From IMG/VR virus record IMGVR_UViG_3300035670_000351, positions 1-47,640 of that record: 47,640 nt of DNA. One strand, given 5' to 3'. Of the stretch, positions 29,428-37,797 are shown in pieces. A program made the position numbers and the translations under genes. Below the pieces are notes generated by a model. The model was given only the letters and a program-made list of their open reading frames with translations, was not told where the DNA came from and made no database searches. Source of the DNA: a virus. The stretch's first letter is position 1, and each line of letters opens with the position of its first letter.

Positions 29428-29958
29428 TTACTTCTTTTTTGGGGTTATTGGCATTGGACCAGAGGTATCTTCTGAACTCGGAGCTTTGCTCTTTGCAACT
29501 TCGGGTGCCTTTATAACATTTGGCTTAATAGAAACTTTTTGTTTATCGGTCGTCTTTTCCATCTCGACACCAGCCGGTTTATCACCAGGGTCGATGGCTT
29601 CGGCTCCGCCGACTTCGCCCGTTACAATTTGCGAAATTCCTTTTAGAAAAGCTAATAAAGCGGTTTTTTCTGGCGTTTCTAGATCATCGAAGTATTTACC
29701 TAACGCTGCAGAAATATCTTTATCGTTAAAAGACTTGCCCGAACGAATAGAGTTTAATTTTTCAATAACATCATCAACGCTTACGTCGCCTTTTTTTAAT
29801 TTTTCTATTTCTTCACCGCTATCTGATTTTTCTGCCTCGTCGATAGTGGTAACTGCATTTTGCTTTTCTTTTTCTTGAAGAGCGCGCTTTTGCAAAGTAG
29901 ACTTCAAGCTAGTTTCGATGATATTAGAGATATATGAGTCTATTGTTGTTCTTTTCAT
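29428..29958 (-). CDS. Scaffold/prohead-core-like charged protein
   Basis: 176 aa. Helical and highly charged, with a helix at the N-terminus (TIDSYISNIIETSLKSTL) that is a weak tag match. A conserved-looking middle part (SVDDVIEKLNSIRSGKSF) precedes a Pro/Lys-rich disordered tail. The composition fits a head scaffold or internal protein. No sequence family recognised. Confidence 0.55.
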   Translation of the reverse strand: MKRTTIDSYISNIIETSLKSTLQKRALQEKEKQNAVTTIDEAEKSDSGEEIEKLKKGDVSVDDVIEKLNSIRSGKSFNDKDISAALGKYFDDLETPEKTALLAFLKGISQIVTGEVGGAEAIDPGDKPAGVEMEKTTDKQKVSIKPNVIKAPEVAKSKAPSSEDTSGPMPITPKKK

Positions 29959-29974
29959 AACTTCCCATTATTAT

Positions 29975-30370
29975 CTATGGCTGATCTTTAAATAGGTCGA
30001 TTGCTAACACGCAAGTTTTATTTTCATAGTCTATTTCAATAATTTTTAAATTTACGATATTAAAAGGACCAGGCACCTGAATCATTGCTTCCCCTAACGT
30101 CAAAATCAAAGAATAGATTTTTTTCTTAGTTAATAAATTAGATCCTATAAATTCAAAGCTTTTTTGCGTTAACGCCTTAATGTCTAATTTCGGATTATCA
30201 CCGAACTCGACGCCCAATAACTTACCAGTAAATAGTTCATCGTTATTAATAACGAGAGAAGCGAGAATTAACTGATCTTCTAATTTAGTTTCTTGAGTAG
30301 AATCAAACGCATCTTGTAAAGATTCACTAATTAATTCTTTGGGTTCGACGTATAGTGGATTATAGCTCAT
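29975..30370 (-). CDS. Unknown protein, 131 aa
   Basis: The N-terminus (YVEPKELISESLQDAFDST) is helical. The rest alternates strands and helices (LILASLVINNDELFTGKLLG; IVNLKIIEIDYENK). Overlaps the carbinolamine-dehydratase-like gene by 11 bases and is co-directional with it. No family recognised. Confidence 0.55.
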   Translation of the reverse strand: MSYNPLYVEPKELISESLQDAFDSTQETKLEDQLILASLVINNDELFTGKLLGVEFGDNPKLDIKALTQKSFEFIGSNLLTKKKIYSLILTLGEAMIQVPGPFNIVNLKIIEIDYENKTCVLAIDLFKDQP

Positions 30371-30749
30371 TTTCTATAGAGACACTATATACGACATCTT
30401 TAAAAAGGACATCGGCATGCTTAGCATATTCTTTATCTAGTTCGGTAACTAAATCAATATCTTTCGTGTAGATATCTAAAGCGACCTTATATTCACTTAC
30501 AGTAATGACTGCATGATGACCAATTTTTTGTTCATATTCAAAAAGTCCAAAGACAAATTGATTTCTTAGTTCATTAGAAACGAACTTAAATGATTTTCTT
30601 AATCTCTTGGGAGAATCAACTATCTCCCATTTGTCTACTGGAATTATCGCAAGACCATTCTCTAATGGTTGAATTGGTAATTTACCAAACGTCATCGGTC
30701 GGCGAGCTTTATCGATAAAAGCTTCATGAAGTTTTTTTAAATGAGTCAT
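30360..30749 (-). CDS. Pterin-4a-carbinolamine dehydratase-like protein
   Basis: 129 aa. WEIVDSPKRLRKSFKF, GHHAVITVSEYKVAL and DLVTELDKEYAKHAD follow the W-x(7)-L-x-[RK]-x-F-x-F, H-H-x(3)-x-x-Y-x-x-V and L-T-x-x-D-x-x-x-A-x-x-x-D layout of the PCD/DCoH family. The usual HHP is HHA. Such proteins occur in T4-like marine phages. The classical reaction is dehydration of 4a-hydroxytetrahydrobiopterin; an unrelated role is possible because no pterin enzyme is nearby, except the folate-using TS-family enzymes at 36.8 and possibly 39.8 kb. Confidence 0.5.
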   Translation of the reverse strand: MTHLKKLHEAFIDKARRPMTFGKLPIQPLENGLAIIPVDKWEIVDSPKRLRKSFKFVSNELRNQFVFGLFEYEQKIGHHAVITVSEYKVALDIYTKDIDLVTELDKEYAKHADVLFKDVVYSVSIENEL

Positions 30750-30772
30750 TTATTTACCAGGTTTTCTGTTAC

Positions 30773-31531
30773 TCAAATTAAAATCAATCCACCGACAACT
30801 GCAGATTCGCTAAAATTAGAGCCGTAAGTATAGATTTTTTTGTTACGATCAATTATGCAAGAACCGCCTTTATAACTCATATCGCGTTCTTTTCCTACTC
30901 GATTCGACACGATTATATTAGCGTCAGTTTCTTCCGAAAGTTCAACCCAAGAGTTGTCGGGATAACCATAATCGGATCCCCAGTTAGTTAACAAGGCTAT
31001 TGTATCTACAGAACCTTGCTTATAAAAGCGTTGTTCTGACTTGTAAAACTTATAAGATTCTCTATAGTTATTCATCACGTCGCGACACACTAAAGCTCCC
31101 AATCTACCTACAGGCGTTGATACGACTGGTGCTAAGGTTTCTGCAGATTCCGCCCACAATGCATCCGAACCCCAGTGATTATGTTTTTGAGAATTGCCAG
31201 CCAAGCCAGAAGGACCAACTATAGCAGCTGAATTATAAAACTTACCCTCTTTTAATTCTACATAACCAAAAACAACATGACAATTAAATTTTTTAGCGAG
31301 TGGAATAAAAGCCTCGGTTTGATAACCATCTCGTTCTTGACAAACTGAGGCTGCTTCTTCTTTTGAACGTAACACGTAACCGCTTAAACAAAGTTCGGGC
31401 AGTACCACAATTTTGGCACCTTTACCCGCTGCTTCAAAAACGAGTTGTTTAGCTACTGCTAAATTTTTATGAACGTCCAGCAGCTCAGGTTTAAATTGAA
31501 CTGCTGCAACTACGCAACTCGCTTGCGACAT
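30773..31531 (-). CDS. Carbon-nitrogen hydrolase (nitrilase superfamily)
   Basis: 252 aa. VLPELCLSGY (Glu46), NSQKHNHW (Lys116) and GALVCRDVM (Cys149) supply the Glu-Lys-Cys triad. It cleaves an amide or carbamoyl C-N bond; candidates are an omega-amidase-, carbamoylputrescine amidase- or glutaminase-type reaction. No NAD synthetase domain is fused. The NMNAT-like protein at 24980 makes an NAD-related role conceivable but weak. Unusual in phages. Confidence 0.8.
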   Translation of the reverse strand: MSQASCVVAAVQFKPELLDVHKNLAVAKQLVFEAAGKGAKIVVLPELCLSGYVLRSKEEAASVCQERDGYQTEAFIPLAKKFNCHVVFGYVELKEGKFYNSAAIVGPSGLAGNSQKHNHWGSDALWAESAETLAPVVSTPVGRLGALVCRDVMNNYRESYKFYKSEQRFYKQGSVDTIALLTNWGSDYGYPDNSWVELSEETDANIIVSNRVGKERDMSYKGGSCIIDRNKKIYTYGSNFSESAVVGGLILI

Positions 31532-31532
31532 A

Positions 31533-32468
31533 TCAGAATCCTCTTTCCTTTAGTTTTTTGCTTAAATAAACTCGGAAAGTTTCTAAGTCTTCTATCATCT
31601 CTGGGTGTTGGCGCATTAACTCGGCATCTTGTGGCGTAATAACAGGCTTTGTAGTCACACCACGATGCTTATAAGGAGATGCTAATTCGTCAATATATTC
31701 TTTCATGATTTCGAGAGTCGCCACTTGAACATCATCGAAGTTTTCATAACGAGTCTTGAATTTATCAAGAACTCGATTCATAAACTGCAATGAGCCATTT
31801 GGATTTTTAAATCCAAGTTCTACTGCCATTTTTTTCAATTTTACTTCGCCCTTTTGGTTACGACGCGTACGACCCGCTTGAGGATCAGATGAGTCAACCG
31901 CCTCTAGATCTTCATCTTTCATTTTTGTTAAAGTCTTTTTAAGACCCTTAACTTCAGGCGTTTTTGGACCAACTGCGATACCACGAGCTTCAGGATCAAG
32001 CTTTTTTACGGCAGCACCGGTAGCTAACTTAGGAGCAGGACCAGATCCCTTCCAAACCATTTCACCAGTTGCTGGGTCTTTTTGAAAGTATTCTTTTAGG
32101 GAACGCTTTGGCAATTCGATATTATTCAAGATGTTTCTAATCGCTAAACGAATCGTTTCCTCTATTTTTGCATTACTTTTATCCATCTGATCTTTTCCTT
32201 TGTCTTCTTCTTGCGATTGCATGGCATGCTTTAATGAGTCATAAACGTCTGGTACCTTATCGTCGGATAAATCATCAATCATCGCCATTAAAGTAACTTG
32301 TAATTCTTGTTTGTTGTTGGGCTTATAATCCGAATTGCTCGGATCTGTCAATGAGGCAGATGGATCTACGACTGGATTAATCTTAACCATATCTGGTCCT
32401 AACGCCTTGTTTTCTAGCAATGTTTTTACCATTGCTCGAAGTTGTGATTCTTTTAAGCGATTATTCAT
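31533..32468 (-). CDS. Tagged structural-type protein with two tag copies
   Basis: 311 aa. Residues 8-21 (SQLRAMVKTLLENK) and about 106-120 (ETIRLAIRNILNNIE) are both tag-like helices. The middle is Lys/Asp/Pro-rich. The C-terminal third (KLKKMAVELGFKNPNGSLQFM and MKEYIDELASPYKHRG) is a compact helical domain. No enzyme motif. It precedes the nitrilase gene by one base, so the two are coupled. Likely virion or assembly protein, by inference. Confidence 0.6.
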   Translation of the reverse strand: MNNRLKESQLRAMVKTLLENKALGPDMVKINPVVDPSASLTDPSNSDYKPNNKQELQVTLMAMIDDLSDDKVPDVYDSLKHAMQSQEEDKGKDQMDKSNAKIEETIRLAIRNILNNIELPKRSLKEYFQKDPATGEMVWKGSGPAPKLATGAAVKKLDPEARGIAVGPKTPEVKGLKKTLTKMKDEDLEAVDSSDPQAGRTRRNQKGEVKLKKMAVELGFKNPNGSLQFMNRVLDKFKTRYENFDDVQVATLEIMKEYIDELASPYKHRGVTTKPVITPQDAELMRQHPEMIEDLETFRVYLSKKLKERGF

Positions 32469-32734
32469 TTTTCACCTGAAAATTTTGCATCCGTCCAACG
32501 ACGACCAAAGTATAGAGTAAGTAGAGGAATAAAATAAGTAGAAGTCGCACCGACATCAAACGGCCTTAACTTAAGGGGGCCCACTTCTTCAAACATTGAA
32601 ACGACATACGCAGCCGTAGTAACTAAAAAAGAAACTGTTAAAAAAGTAACTGATAAAGAAGCTTGACCTTTACTGTTTTTAATCCAAAACCACGATGGTT
32701 TCGGTCTCTCGACGTTACTGTTTTCTTCAGCCAT
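32465..32734 (-). CDS. Two-span membrane protein (holin-like size)
   Basis: 89 aa. Two hydrophobic helices (LSVTFLTVSFLVTTAAYVV and TYFIPLLTLYFGRRW) separated by a short loop, with charged ends. The size fits small phage holin-like proteins. Its neighbours 32771-33705 look like lysis or envelope proteins. Overlaps the next gene by 4 bases. Function not proven. Confidence 0.6.
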   Translation of the reverse strand: MAEENSNVERPKPSWFWIKNSKGQASLSVTFLTVSFLVTTAAYVVSMFEEVGPLKLRPFDVGATSTYFIPLLTLYFGRRWTDAKFSGEK

Positions 32735-32770
32735 AATATCCTCGCATTCCTAAATATTAAAGATCTAGAA

Positions 32771-33313
32771 TTATTGCGAAGCTTTTGAAATTGCAAAAGC
32801 AGTTAATATCGTTAGCGCGATGCCACTCGCGGCACCAAGACCTACCCATGCGCCAGGATGCCATCTCGAATTTTTTTCGTCGTTAAGTCTTTTTACTTCA
32901 ATATCAAAACTTTTAATCATCGCATCTTTGCTTTTGATATTTGCTTCCATGATTTTTTTATCAGCGGTATATTCTGTAGCTTTATCGCTTAGTTGTTTAT
33001 CGCAATCTGCTTTCGATTGCGCAATAGCATTCATAACTTCGATATGAATTCTTTCTTCAAACATTTCGTACTCAACAATAATATTCGCGACGGCGGAAGG
33101 TGACAATAGTACACCTGTAAATGGAGCGCGTTGTCTTTTCTTCATCGGAGACAACGCCAATCCTGGATCTTTTTCACCAGGAATCAATGCTGGTGGAGGG
33201 ATATTAATAGCTTTTGGATCTGGGTCTGGTGACGGCACGCTTTGTGCCAAAACAACTTGTGGCGCTAAAAAAGACAAAAGAACGATTGAAGAAATTAATT
33301 TATTAATTTTCAT
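32771..33313 (-). CDS. Exported protein with C-terminal membrane anchor
   Basis: 180 aa from ATG 33313, chosen because GAGGA lies 6 bases ahead. The signal peptide is about residues 1-24 (ISSIVLLSFLAPQVVLA). A Pro-rich linker, the segment RAPFTGVLLSPSAVANI, a coiled coil (about 90-145) and a final hydrophobic helix follow. It may span the periplasm and return to the membrane. It is coupled to the TM-coiled-coil gene upstream. A spanin-like or tail-fibre-independent lysis role is possible. Confidence 0.55.
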   Translation of the reverse strand: MKINKLISSIVLLSFLAPQVVLAQSVPSPDPDPKAINIPPPALIPGEKDPGLALSPMKKRQRAPFTGVLLSPSAVANIIVEYEMFEERIHIEVMNAIAQSKADCDKQLSDKATEYTADKKIMEANIKSKDAMIKSFDIEVKRLNDEKNSRWHPGAWVGLGAASGIALTILTAFAISKASQ

Positions 33314-33315
33314 GT

Positions 33316-33705
33316 TCATTCCTCAGGCATGACTATTTTGAAACCGGTAACCTCAGCAAGTTTTTCAGCCAACTTATCAGGCTTACCACCAGTCGTTGAG
33401 ATGACCTGTTTGACTGCGGATTGCTTTTTTTCTTCAAAAGCGATCTTTGCCGTCTCGTATTCCTTCTCGATAGCCGCCATTCTTTCTTTATATTTTCTCT
33501 CATTCGCTTCATAACCTTTTCGCTCCTCTTCTCTAACTTTTTTAATTTCATCGAGTTCTTTTTGGTGAGATTCTTGCAGCGAGCGCACGATGTTTTCATA
33601 AGCGTCGACCTTCTTTCTATATGACGCGAAACCAAGAACGACGAACAAACCGATAGCTAGATAAGCCCAGTTGTTCTTTAAAAAATCTTTAAATTTGTCT
33701 ATCAT
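33316..33705 (-). CDS. i-spanin-like TM + coiled-coil protein
   Basis: 129 aa. A short N-terminus, one transmembrane helix (WAYLAIGLFVVLGFASY), then a long coiled coil (about residues 35-100) and a small C-terminal part. This N-in, coiled-coil-out layout is that of Rz-type inner-membrane spanins. The overlapping exported gene downstream is a candidate partner, although it is not a typical short o-spanin. Confidence 0.5.
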   Translation of the reverse strand: MIDKFKDFLKNNWAYLAIGLFVVLGFASYRKKVDAYENIVRSLQESHQKELDEIKKVREEERKGYEANERKYKERMAAIEKEYETAKIAFEEKKQSAVKQVISTTGGKPDKLAEKLAEVTGFKIVMPEE

Positions 33706-33711
33706 AAAACC

Positions 33712-33990
33712 TCAATTTGATTTTGGTGGATTTTGTTTAGACTTTGCATTGATACCCACTGAATCTAACGGGTCTTTAGCAGCATTGCGATTAGCTTGTG
33801 CTAATTTTAAAATTAATTCTTCGTGAGTGTTAAGCCTGTCGTTAAGCACCAATATCAATTCGGTAATTCTTTTTGATTCTTGCGCTATTAGAGTAACGCT
33901 CGAAATTAATTTATGAATATGCGAAGAAGAAACTATCGCATCTTCAATAAAATTTTCGATCATCGTTTTAAAAGAATTCTTTTGACTCAT
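33712..33990 (-). CDS. Small helical protein
   Basis: 92 aa. Three or more helices (MIENFIEDAIVSSSHIHKLI; ITELILVLNDRLNTHEELIL) and a Pro/Lys-rich disordered tail. Overlaps the RHH-like gene by 4 bases. No family recognised. Confidence 0.55.
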   Translation of the reverse strand: MSQKNSFKTMIENFIEDAIVSSSHIHKLISSVTLIAQESKRITELILVLNDRLNTHEELILKLAQANRNAAKDPLDSVGINAKSKQNPPKSN

Positions 33991-34289
33991 TGATCATTAG
34001 TCCCATTTATCATATTATACAATACGTCGGCTTCAAAATCGCTGACAGATTCTTTCTTTTTTCTGCGACGGGGACCTTCCGACAAAGTCGATCTTAGCTT
34101 TTTATCAATGATTGACTCAAAAATGGAGTGCGCCTTCGGCATTTCCGACACAACCATTTTTGCAAATTCATCAAACAACTCTTGCATCGACATGTTGTAT
34201 TTAAACAATTTCGATCTCAGAGCTATATGAGTATCTTTATCTAATTTAATGTGTACGCTTTTTTTATCGATGAATATATCTGATCTCAT
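33987..34289 (-). CDS. Ribbon-helix-helix-like protein
   Basis: 100 aa. SVHIKLDKDTHIALRSKLF then NMSMQELFDEFAKMVV gives a strand and two helices with the spacing of RHH/MetJ-Arc DNA-binding proteins. A Lys/Arg cluster (GPRRRKKKE) near the C-terminus adds positive charge. It could repress transcription or bind packaged DNA. One-base overlap with the next gene. Confidence 0.6.
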   Translation of the reverse strand: MRSDIFIDKKSVHIKLDKDTHIALRSKLFKYNMSMQELFDEFAKMVVSEMPKAHSIFESIIDKKLRSTLSEGPRRRKKKESVSDFEADVLYNMINGTNDQ

Positions 34290-34813
34290 TATGCACCTGG
34301 CGACATGCCGGCGCGATCTGCATCAGGAGATGGAAATTCCTCGTCTTCTACTTCTGACTTAGACTTTCCTATTTCAACACCGTAAATATCCATCAAATTT
34401 TCCTTGAATGCATCGACGACAGCAGGTTCATATCCCTTCACAAGGAAATTAATCGCTCGACGCAAAATTGTATTACGAACTTCTAACAATGCATCGTAAT
34501 TGTCGACCAAGCGCATTACGCTATCTAAAAAGTTTTCTACATCGATGTCTTCGCCAGTTAATTTCTTTGGTTCTTCTTTTTTCTCATCTTCTTCTGCTTC
34601 TAAAAGAAAACGACGAGTCATCATGCGAAAATCTTTTCCTTCCAATTTCGCATCTTTTGATTCGCTTTCATAATCGGCAAAATATCTATCGATTTGAGCA
34701 TCGAGAGAATCTTCCCCTTCTTCCTTCTTATCTTTCTCGCCAACCTCGAGAAGATTCTTTTGAATCTCCTCTACGATGAGACGACGAAGCTGGTCGACGG
34801 TTAAGCGAGACAT
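34289..34813 (-). CDS. Tagged acidic protein, 174 aa
   Basis: Start at ATG 34813, which overlaps the SOD-like stop as TGATG. Residues about 5-20 (VDQLRRLIVEEIQKNLLE) are a strong tag copy. The rest is acidic and helical, with a conserved-looking middle (ENFLDSVMRLVDNYDALLE). Translational coupling to the SOD-like gene suggests joint production. Scaffold or virion role inferred. Confidence 0.6.
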   Translation of the reverse strand: MSRLTVDQLRRLIVEEIQKNLLEVGEKDKKEEGEDSLDAQIDRYFADYESESKDAKLEGKDFRMMTRRFLLEAEEDEKKEEPKKLTGEDIDVENFLDSVMRLVDNYDALLEVRNTILRRAINFLVKGYEPAVVDAFKENLMDIYGVEIGKSKSEVEDEEFPSPDADRAGMSPGA

Positions 34814-35523
34814 CACTTCACCACCTGAGCGATGCCTTCGGCTTTTTTAACTCTTTCTTCAATAACGTTCCAGTTAAACTCTCTCATTTGGGCGATAAGG
34901 TATGACTTCTTATCAGCGAGATAATCGCGGTAATATGCATGCTCCCACATATCGACTACAATCACTGGATAGATTCCTACTGGCACGTGTCCGCTGTGCT
35001 CGTCGATCATGACGTTAACATACTTACGAAGAAACATATGATAACCTGTTACAGCCCAACCCGTCTTCGAAGCAAGTGCGCAAGCCATAAAATCTCTTTG
35101 CCAATCTTCAAAAGTACCGAAGTCTCTTTCGAGTCTCATGTACGCCATCGAGTCCATCACGATTTCTGAATGCGGATCAAAACAATTGGCGAAATATAAT
35201 TCGTGCAACCAAAGGGCGTTTAGATTAAACGTCTCATCAATTTTTAAAGATCTATATTGGGAATGTCGAGAATTTACGTCTGTTCTCTCTGCAGTATCTA
35301 GTTCAGCTGACACCTTATTGAACGACTCTACATATCCCTTATAGAGTTCTTCATGCGCAGTTTTGGTTTTTTGAGAAACGAGTTCTGAAACCTGCTTAAA
35401 CGGTTTTGGTTCATGAACGAATGCTTCGTCAAGCTTAGGAAGCGAAACAACAGTATCGCCAACGGCTTGCTTAACAAAGCCCTTTAACATTTCATCTAGT
35501 TGGTCTTTATCAATCAAGCTCAT
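34813..35523 (-). CDS. Fe/Mn superoxide dismutase-like protein
   Basis: 236 aa. His57 (KTAHEELYKGYV), His107 (LWLHELYF), Asp191 and His195 (DMWEHAYYRDY) reproduce the four metal ligands of Fe/Mn-SOD. The N-terminal 40 residues are extra and include DEMLKGFVKQAVG, a weak tag-like helix. SOD-like proteins are known in T4-like marine phages. It may protect against superoxide or be a structural adaptation. Overlaps neighbours on both sides. Confidence 0.8.
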   Translation of the reverse strand: MSLIDKDQLDEMLKGFVKQAVGDTVVSLPKLDEAFVHEPKPFKQVSELVSQKTKTAHEELYKGYVESFNKVSAELDTAERTDVNSRHSQYRSLKIDETFNLNALWLHELYFANCFDPHSEIVMDSMAYMRLERDFGTFEDWQRDFMACALASKTGWAVTGYHMFLRKYVNVMIDEHSGHVPVGIYPVIVVDMWEHAYYRDYLADKKSYLIAQMREFNWNVIEERVKKAEGIAQVVK

Positions 35524-35791
35524 ATTCGTCCTCCAAAGTTTCCTTGTCTAGTAAAAAATCTTCACCCTCAGGTGTCTTAAGTATAATGTCGCGGGGGCCA
35601 ACTGAAACGACGGTGTATAGAATCTGACTCTTCTTGTGTCTTATTTTTAGATCTTTAGAAATAACTTCTTTGTTTTCTCCATCGACCTTTGACTTAAAAG
35701 TTAAATCAACATCTTCAGAAAGTTTGGCAACTTTTGCTTGCCACTCCTCCCTCATGATTCTAATAATGTCTTCTTCTTGTAAATTCTTCAT
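35510..35791 (-). CDS. Tagged small beta-barrel-like protein
   Basis: 93 aa. Residues 5-18 (QEEDIIRIMREEWQ) are a tag-like helix. The rest is beta-rich (ILYTVVSVGPRDIILKTPEG) and ends in acidic residues, like an SH3-type small barrel. It combines the two recurring themes of this window. Overlaps the dCMP deaminase gene by 4 bases and the SOD-like gene by 14. Confidence 0.6.
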   Translation of the reverse strand: MKNLQEEDIIRIMREEWQAKVAKLSEDVDLTFKSKVDGENKEVISKDLKIRHKKSQILYTVVSVGPRDIILKTPEGEDFLLDKETLEDEYELD

Positions 35792-36228
35792 GGGATCTTG
35801 TTCTTAATTATAACATCACGCAGATTAAAAACCTTAATTCCAGCCGAAGTCAAAATTTCCAATCCTGAAGTATCTCTATACTGAATATCGTAAAACACCT
35901 TATCAATTTCTGCATTTACAATTAATTTTGCACAATTTCTGCACGGAGAATGCGTCAAATACATATGTTTCTTTTTGTGAAAATTAAAATCACATTTTAC
36001 TAGCGCGTTAACTTCTGCATGAATAAATCCGCTAAATCCAGGTTGTTCCGATTCCCTTTCATGCGGACCACCCTTATAGTTTCCGTTATAGCCCATAGAC
36101 AACATTTGTGAATTATCTTCTGACACTACAACGGCACCGACTTTAAGCGTTTCATCATATGAACGTTGCGCAACAAGTTTTGCAATGCCAATCCAGATTT
36201 CTGGCCAGGTTGGTCTTGACAGTTCCAT
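35788..36228 (-). CDS. dcd: dCMP deaminase
   Basis: 146 aa from ATG 36228, with AGAGGAAT upstream and one base after the TK stop. FIHAEVNAL (His70, Glu72) and SPCRNCAKLI (Cys96, Cys99) are the zinc site and catalytic Glu of cytidine/dCMP deaminases. KVGAVVVSEDN and MGYNGNYKG match phage-type dCMP deaminases. It makes dUMP, feeding TMP synthesis. If the TS-family enzyme uses dCMP, the two compete for the same pool. The symbol follows phage usage; it is not the bacterial dCTP deaminase. Confidence 0.88.
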   Translation of the reverse strand: MELSRPTWPEIWIGIAKLVAQRSYDETLKVGAVVVSEDNSQMLSMGYNGNYKGGPHERESEQPGFSGFIHAEVNALVKCDFNFHKKKHMYLTHSPCRNCAKLIVNAEIDKVFYDIQYRDTSGLEILTSAGIKVFNLRDVIIKNKIP

Positions 36229-36229
36229 A

Positions 36230-36790
36230 CTATTCCTCTGGGTTTGCGATGGATGGATGACATTTGGAACAACGCGGCTCGTAAAGCTCGCCACCGCCTA
36301 TTTCAATTTCATCACCACCAGTTTGTTTCTTGTACGTATAAAAGGCGTCTTTGTTACAAACGACACAAACTGCGCTTAACTTTTCTATCTTCGTCGCCCA
36401 AGGTAGCATCTTTTCTACTTCGTCGAATGGTTTACCTGTAGCAGATAAGTCGAGACTAGATACAACAACAGTATATCCACTTCTATACAGCCAGATTAGT
36501 ACCTCGGCGACTCCGGGAATCATAAACGCTTCATCAACTGCGATAACTTGAGGATTCTCTTCGAGCGAAGTTAGGTATTCAAGAATATCGCTTCCATATT
36601 CAACACAAACTGCTGGAATCTTCCAACCACCGTGTGTCGAAATGTTATCGACGCTATAGCGTGCGTCTAACATCGGTTTAAATGTAGCGATACGCTTACC
36701 TTGATATTTGTAACGATCGAGTGTTGACAATAGAGATGTCGTCTTTGCAGAAAACATCGGACCAGTATAAACAACAAAAGATGGATTCAT
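36230..36790 (-). CDS. tdk: Thymidine kinase (TK1 type)
   Basis: 186 aa. P-loop GPMFSAKTT (10-18; the usual Gly before Lys is Ala), VDEAFMIPG (Walker B/lid) and the zinc ribbon CVVCNKDA...CSKCH identify the TK1 family. It phosphorylates thymidine or deoxyuridine. Overlaps the TS-family gene by 4 bases (ATGA). Confidence 0.9.
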   Translation of the reverse strand: MNPSFVVYTGPMFSAKTTSLLSTLDRYKYQGKRIATFKPMLDARYSVDNISTHGGWKIPAVCVEYGSDILEYLTSLEENPQVIAVDEAFMIPGVAEVLIWLYRSGYTVVVSSLDLSATGKPFDEVEKMLPWATKIEKLSAVCVVCNKDAFYTYKKQTGGDEIEIGGGELYEPRCSKCHPSIANPEE

Positions 36791-37797
36791 GTCGTTCGCT
36801 CTTTTACAAAATATTCGTAACCTTTAAACATTGTTGATTGAAGCAATCGATTAGATTCATCTAAGCTATCTAACTTTAACAATCGGTGTGATACTAAAAT
36901 TTTACACCAATCAACCCAATATGAATCGCTCAAAGTAATTCGATCAAGACACCTTAGAACCGCAGTAGGAGTCATGCATTTACGTACTTCTAATTCCAAC
37001 TCGCACAGCGCCTCTAGTGGAGGCATGGTCGGCATCTGCGGCATCTCAACAACGTCTTGATAATCCCTACGCGTATCTTCATCAAGTATTTTTTCGACCA
37101 TTTTAAAGTGTCTCTCATAAACATGAAGAGAAGCGCTAAGGTGTGTATAAGACCCTAACCCAATTGGTCGACCAAGCTCTTGCGTTAATTGTAGGGCAAG
37201 TAATTCTTGAAAAATTGTGAAAGCGGGAACATCATAGGTTAAACCAAGAATAACGTCCGAAGATCGCATGGACGCGACCATGTGTACTTTATCATTACGC
37301 AAGAAAAATTGCAATGATAACGTGCAAGGTACATCTAGACTGGCCAATATCGAATCTTGTGGGGAACGAATATGAATAACAGCTCGACGCGAATCAGGAT
37401 CAGACTTTAATTCATTAACGATATATTCCCACTGCGTCCATGCTGCGTCGATACTAGACGCTATTCTTGCATGAGGTTTAAAAATTCTAGCGCCATAGGC
37501 ACTATTAGCTGTTTTACCATCGTCAGAAATTTTAGACCAAAACGCAGAGTAGTTTGAAATCCAGCTGGTAGAATCGTTACCACTAAGATACCAAAGTAAT
37601 TCTGCAACAAGATAGTGAATTGATAATTCTCTACCTTTGATGTATGGAATTCTATTTCGCGGATTTAGAATTTTAAATTGATATCCAAGAATTTCCTTGA
37701 CTTTCATCCCACGAGGGGAAGATACGAATTCAGGATCCGAATATACGTCGCGAAGAATGTCAACATAGGCTTCGGTAAAATTTTGATATACTTTCAT
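36787..37797 (-). CDS. Thymidylate-synthase family; dCMP hydroxymethylase-like
   Basis: 336 aa. DSRRAVIHI (136-), LDVPCTLSLQFF with catalytic Cys158, RSSDV (178-) and SASLHVYERHF define the TS fold. In RSSDVILGLTYDV, Asp189 stands where ThyA has the Asn (GLPFN) that reads dUMP. T4 dCMP hydroxymethylase has Asp at the equivalent place, and SLHVY-x-RHF also resembles it. I therefore favour a dCMP-directed enzyme, making hydroxymethyl- or methyl-dCMP with methylenetetrahydrofolate, over a plain TS. It lies in the operon with carbamoyltransferase and kinase genes. Confidence 0.75.
   Translation of the reverse strand: MKVYQNFTEAYVDILRDVYSDPEFVSSPRGMKVKEILGYQFKILNPRNRIPYIKGRELSIHYLVAELLWYLSGNDSTSWISNYSAFWSKISDDGKTANSAYGARIFKPHARIASSIDAAWTQWEYIVNELKSDPDSRRAVIHIRSPQDSILASLDVPCTLSLQFFLRNDKVHMVASMRSSDVILGLTYDVPAFTIFQELLALQLTQELGRPIGLGSYTHLSASLHVYERHFKMVEKILDEDTRRDYQDVVEMPQMPTMPPLEALCELELEVRKCMTPTAVLRCLDRITLSDSYWVDWCKILVSHRLLKLDSLDESNRLLQSTMFKGYEYFVKERTT

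Noticed and set aside
36787-37797. Plain ThyA annotation
   Set aside because: The Asp in place of the dUMP-selecting Asn and the T4-gp42-like SLHVY segment make a simple ThyA call unsafe. I list it as TS family, hydroxymethylase-like.
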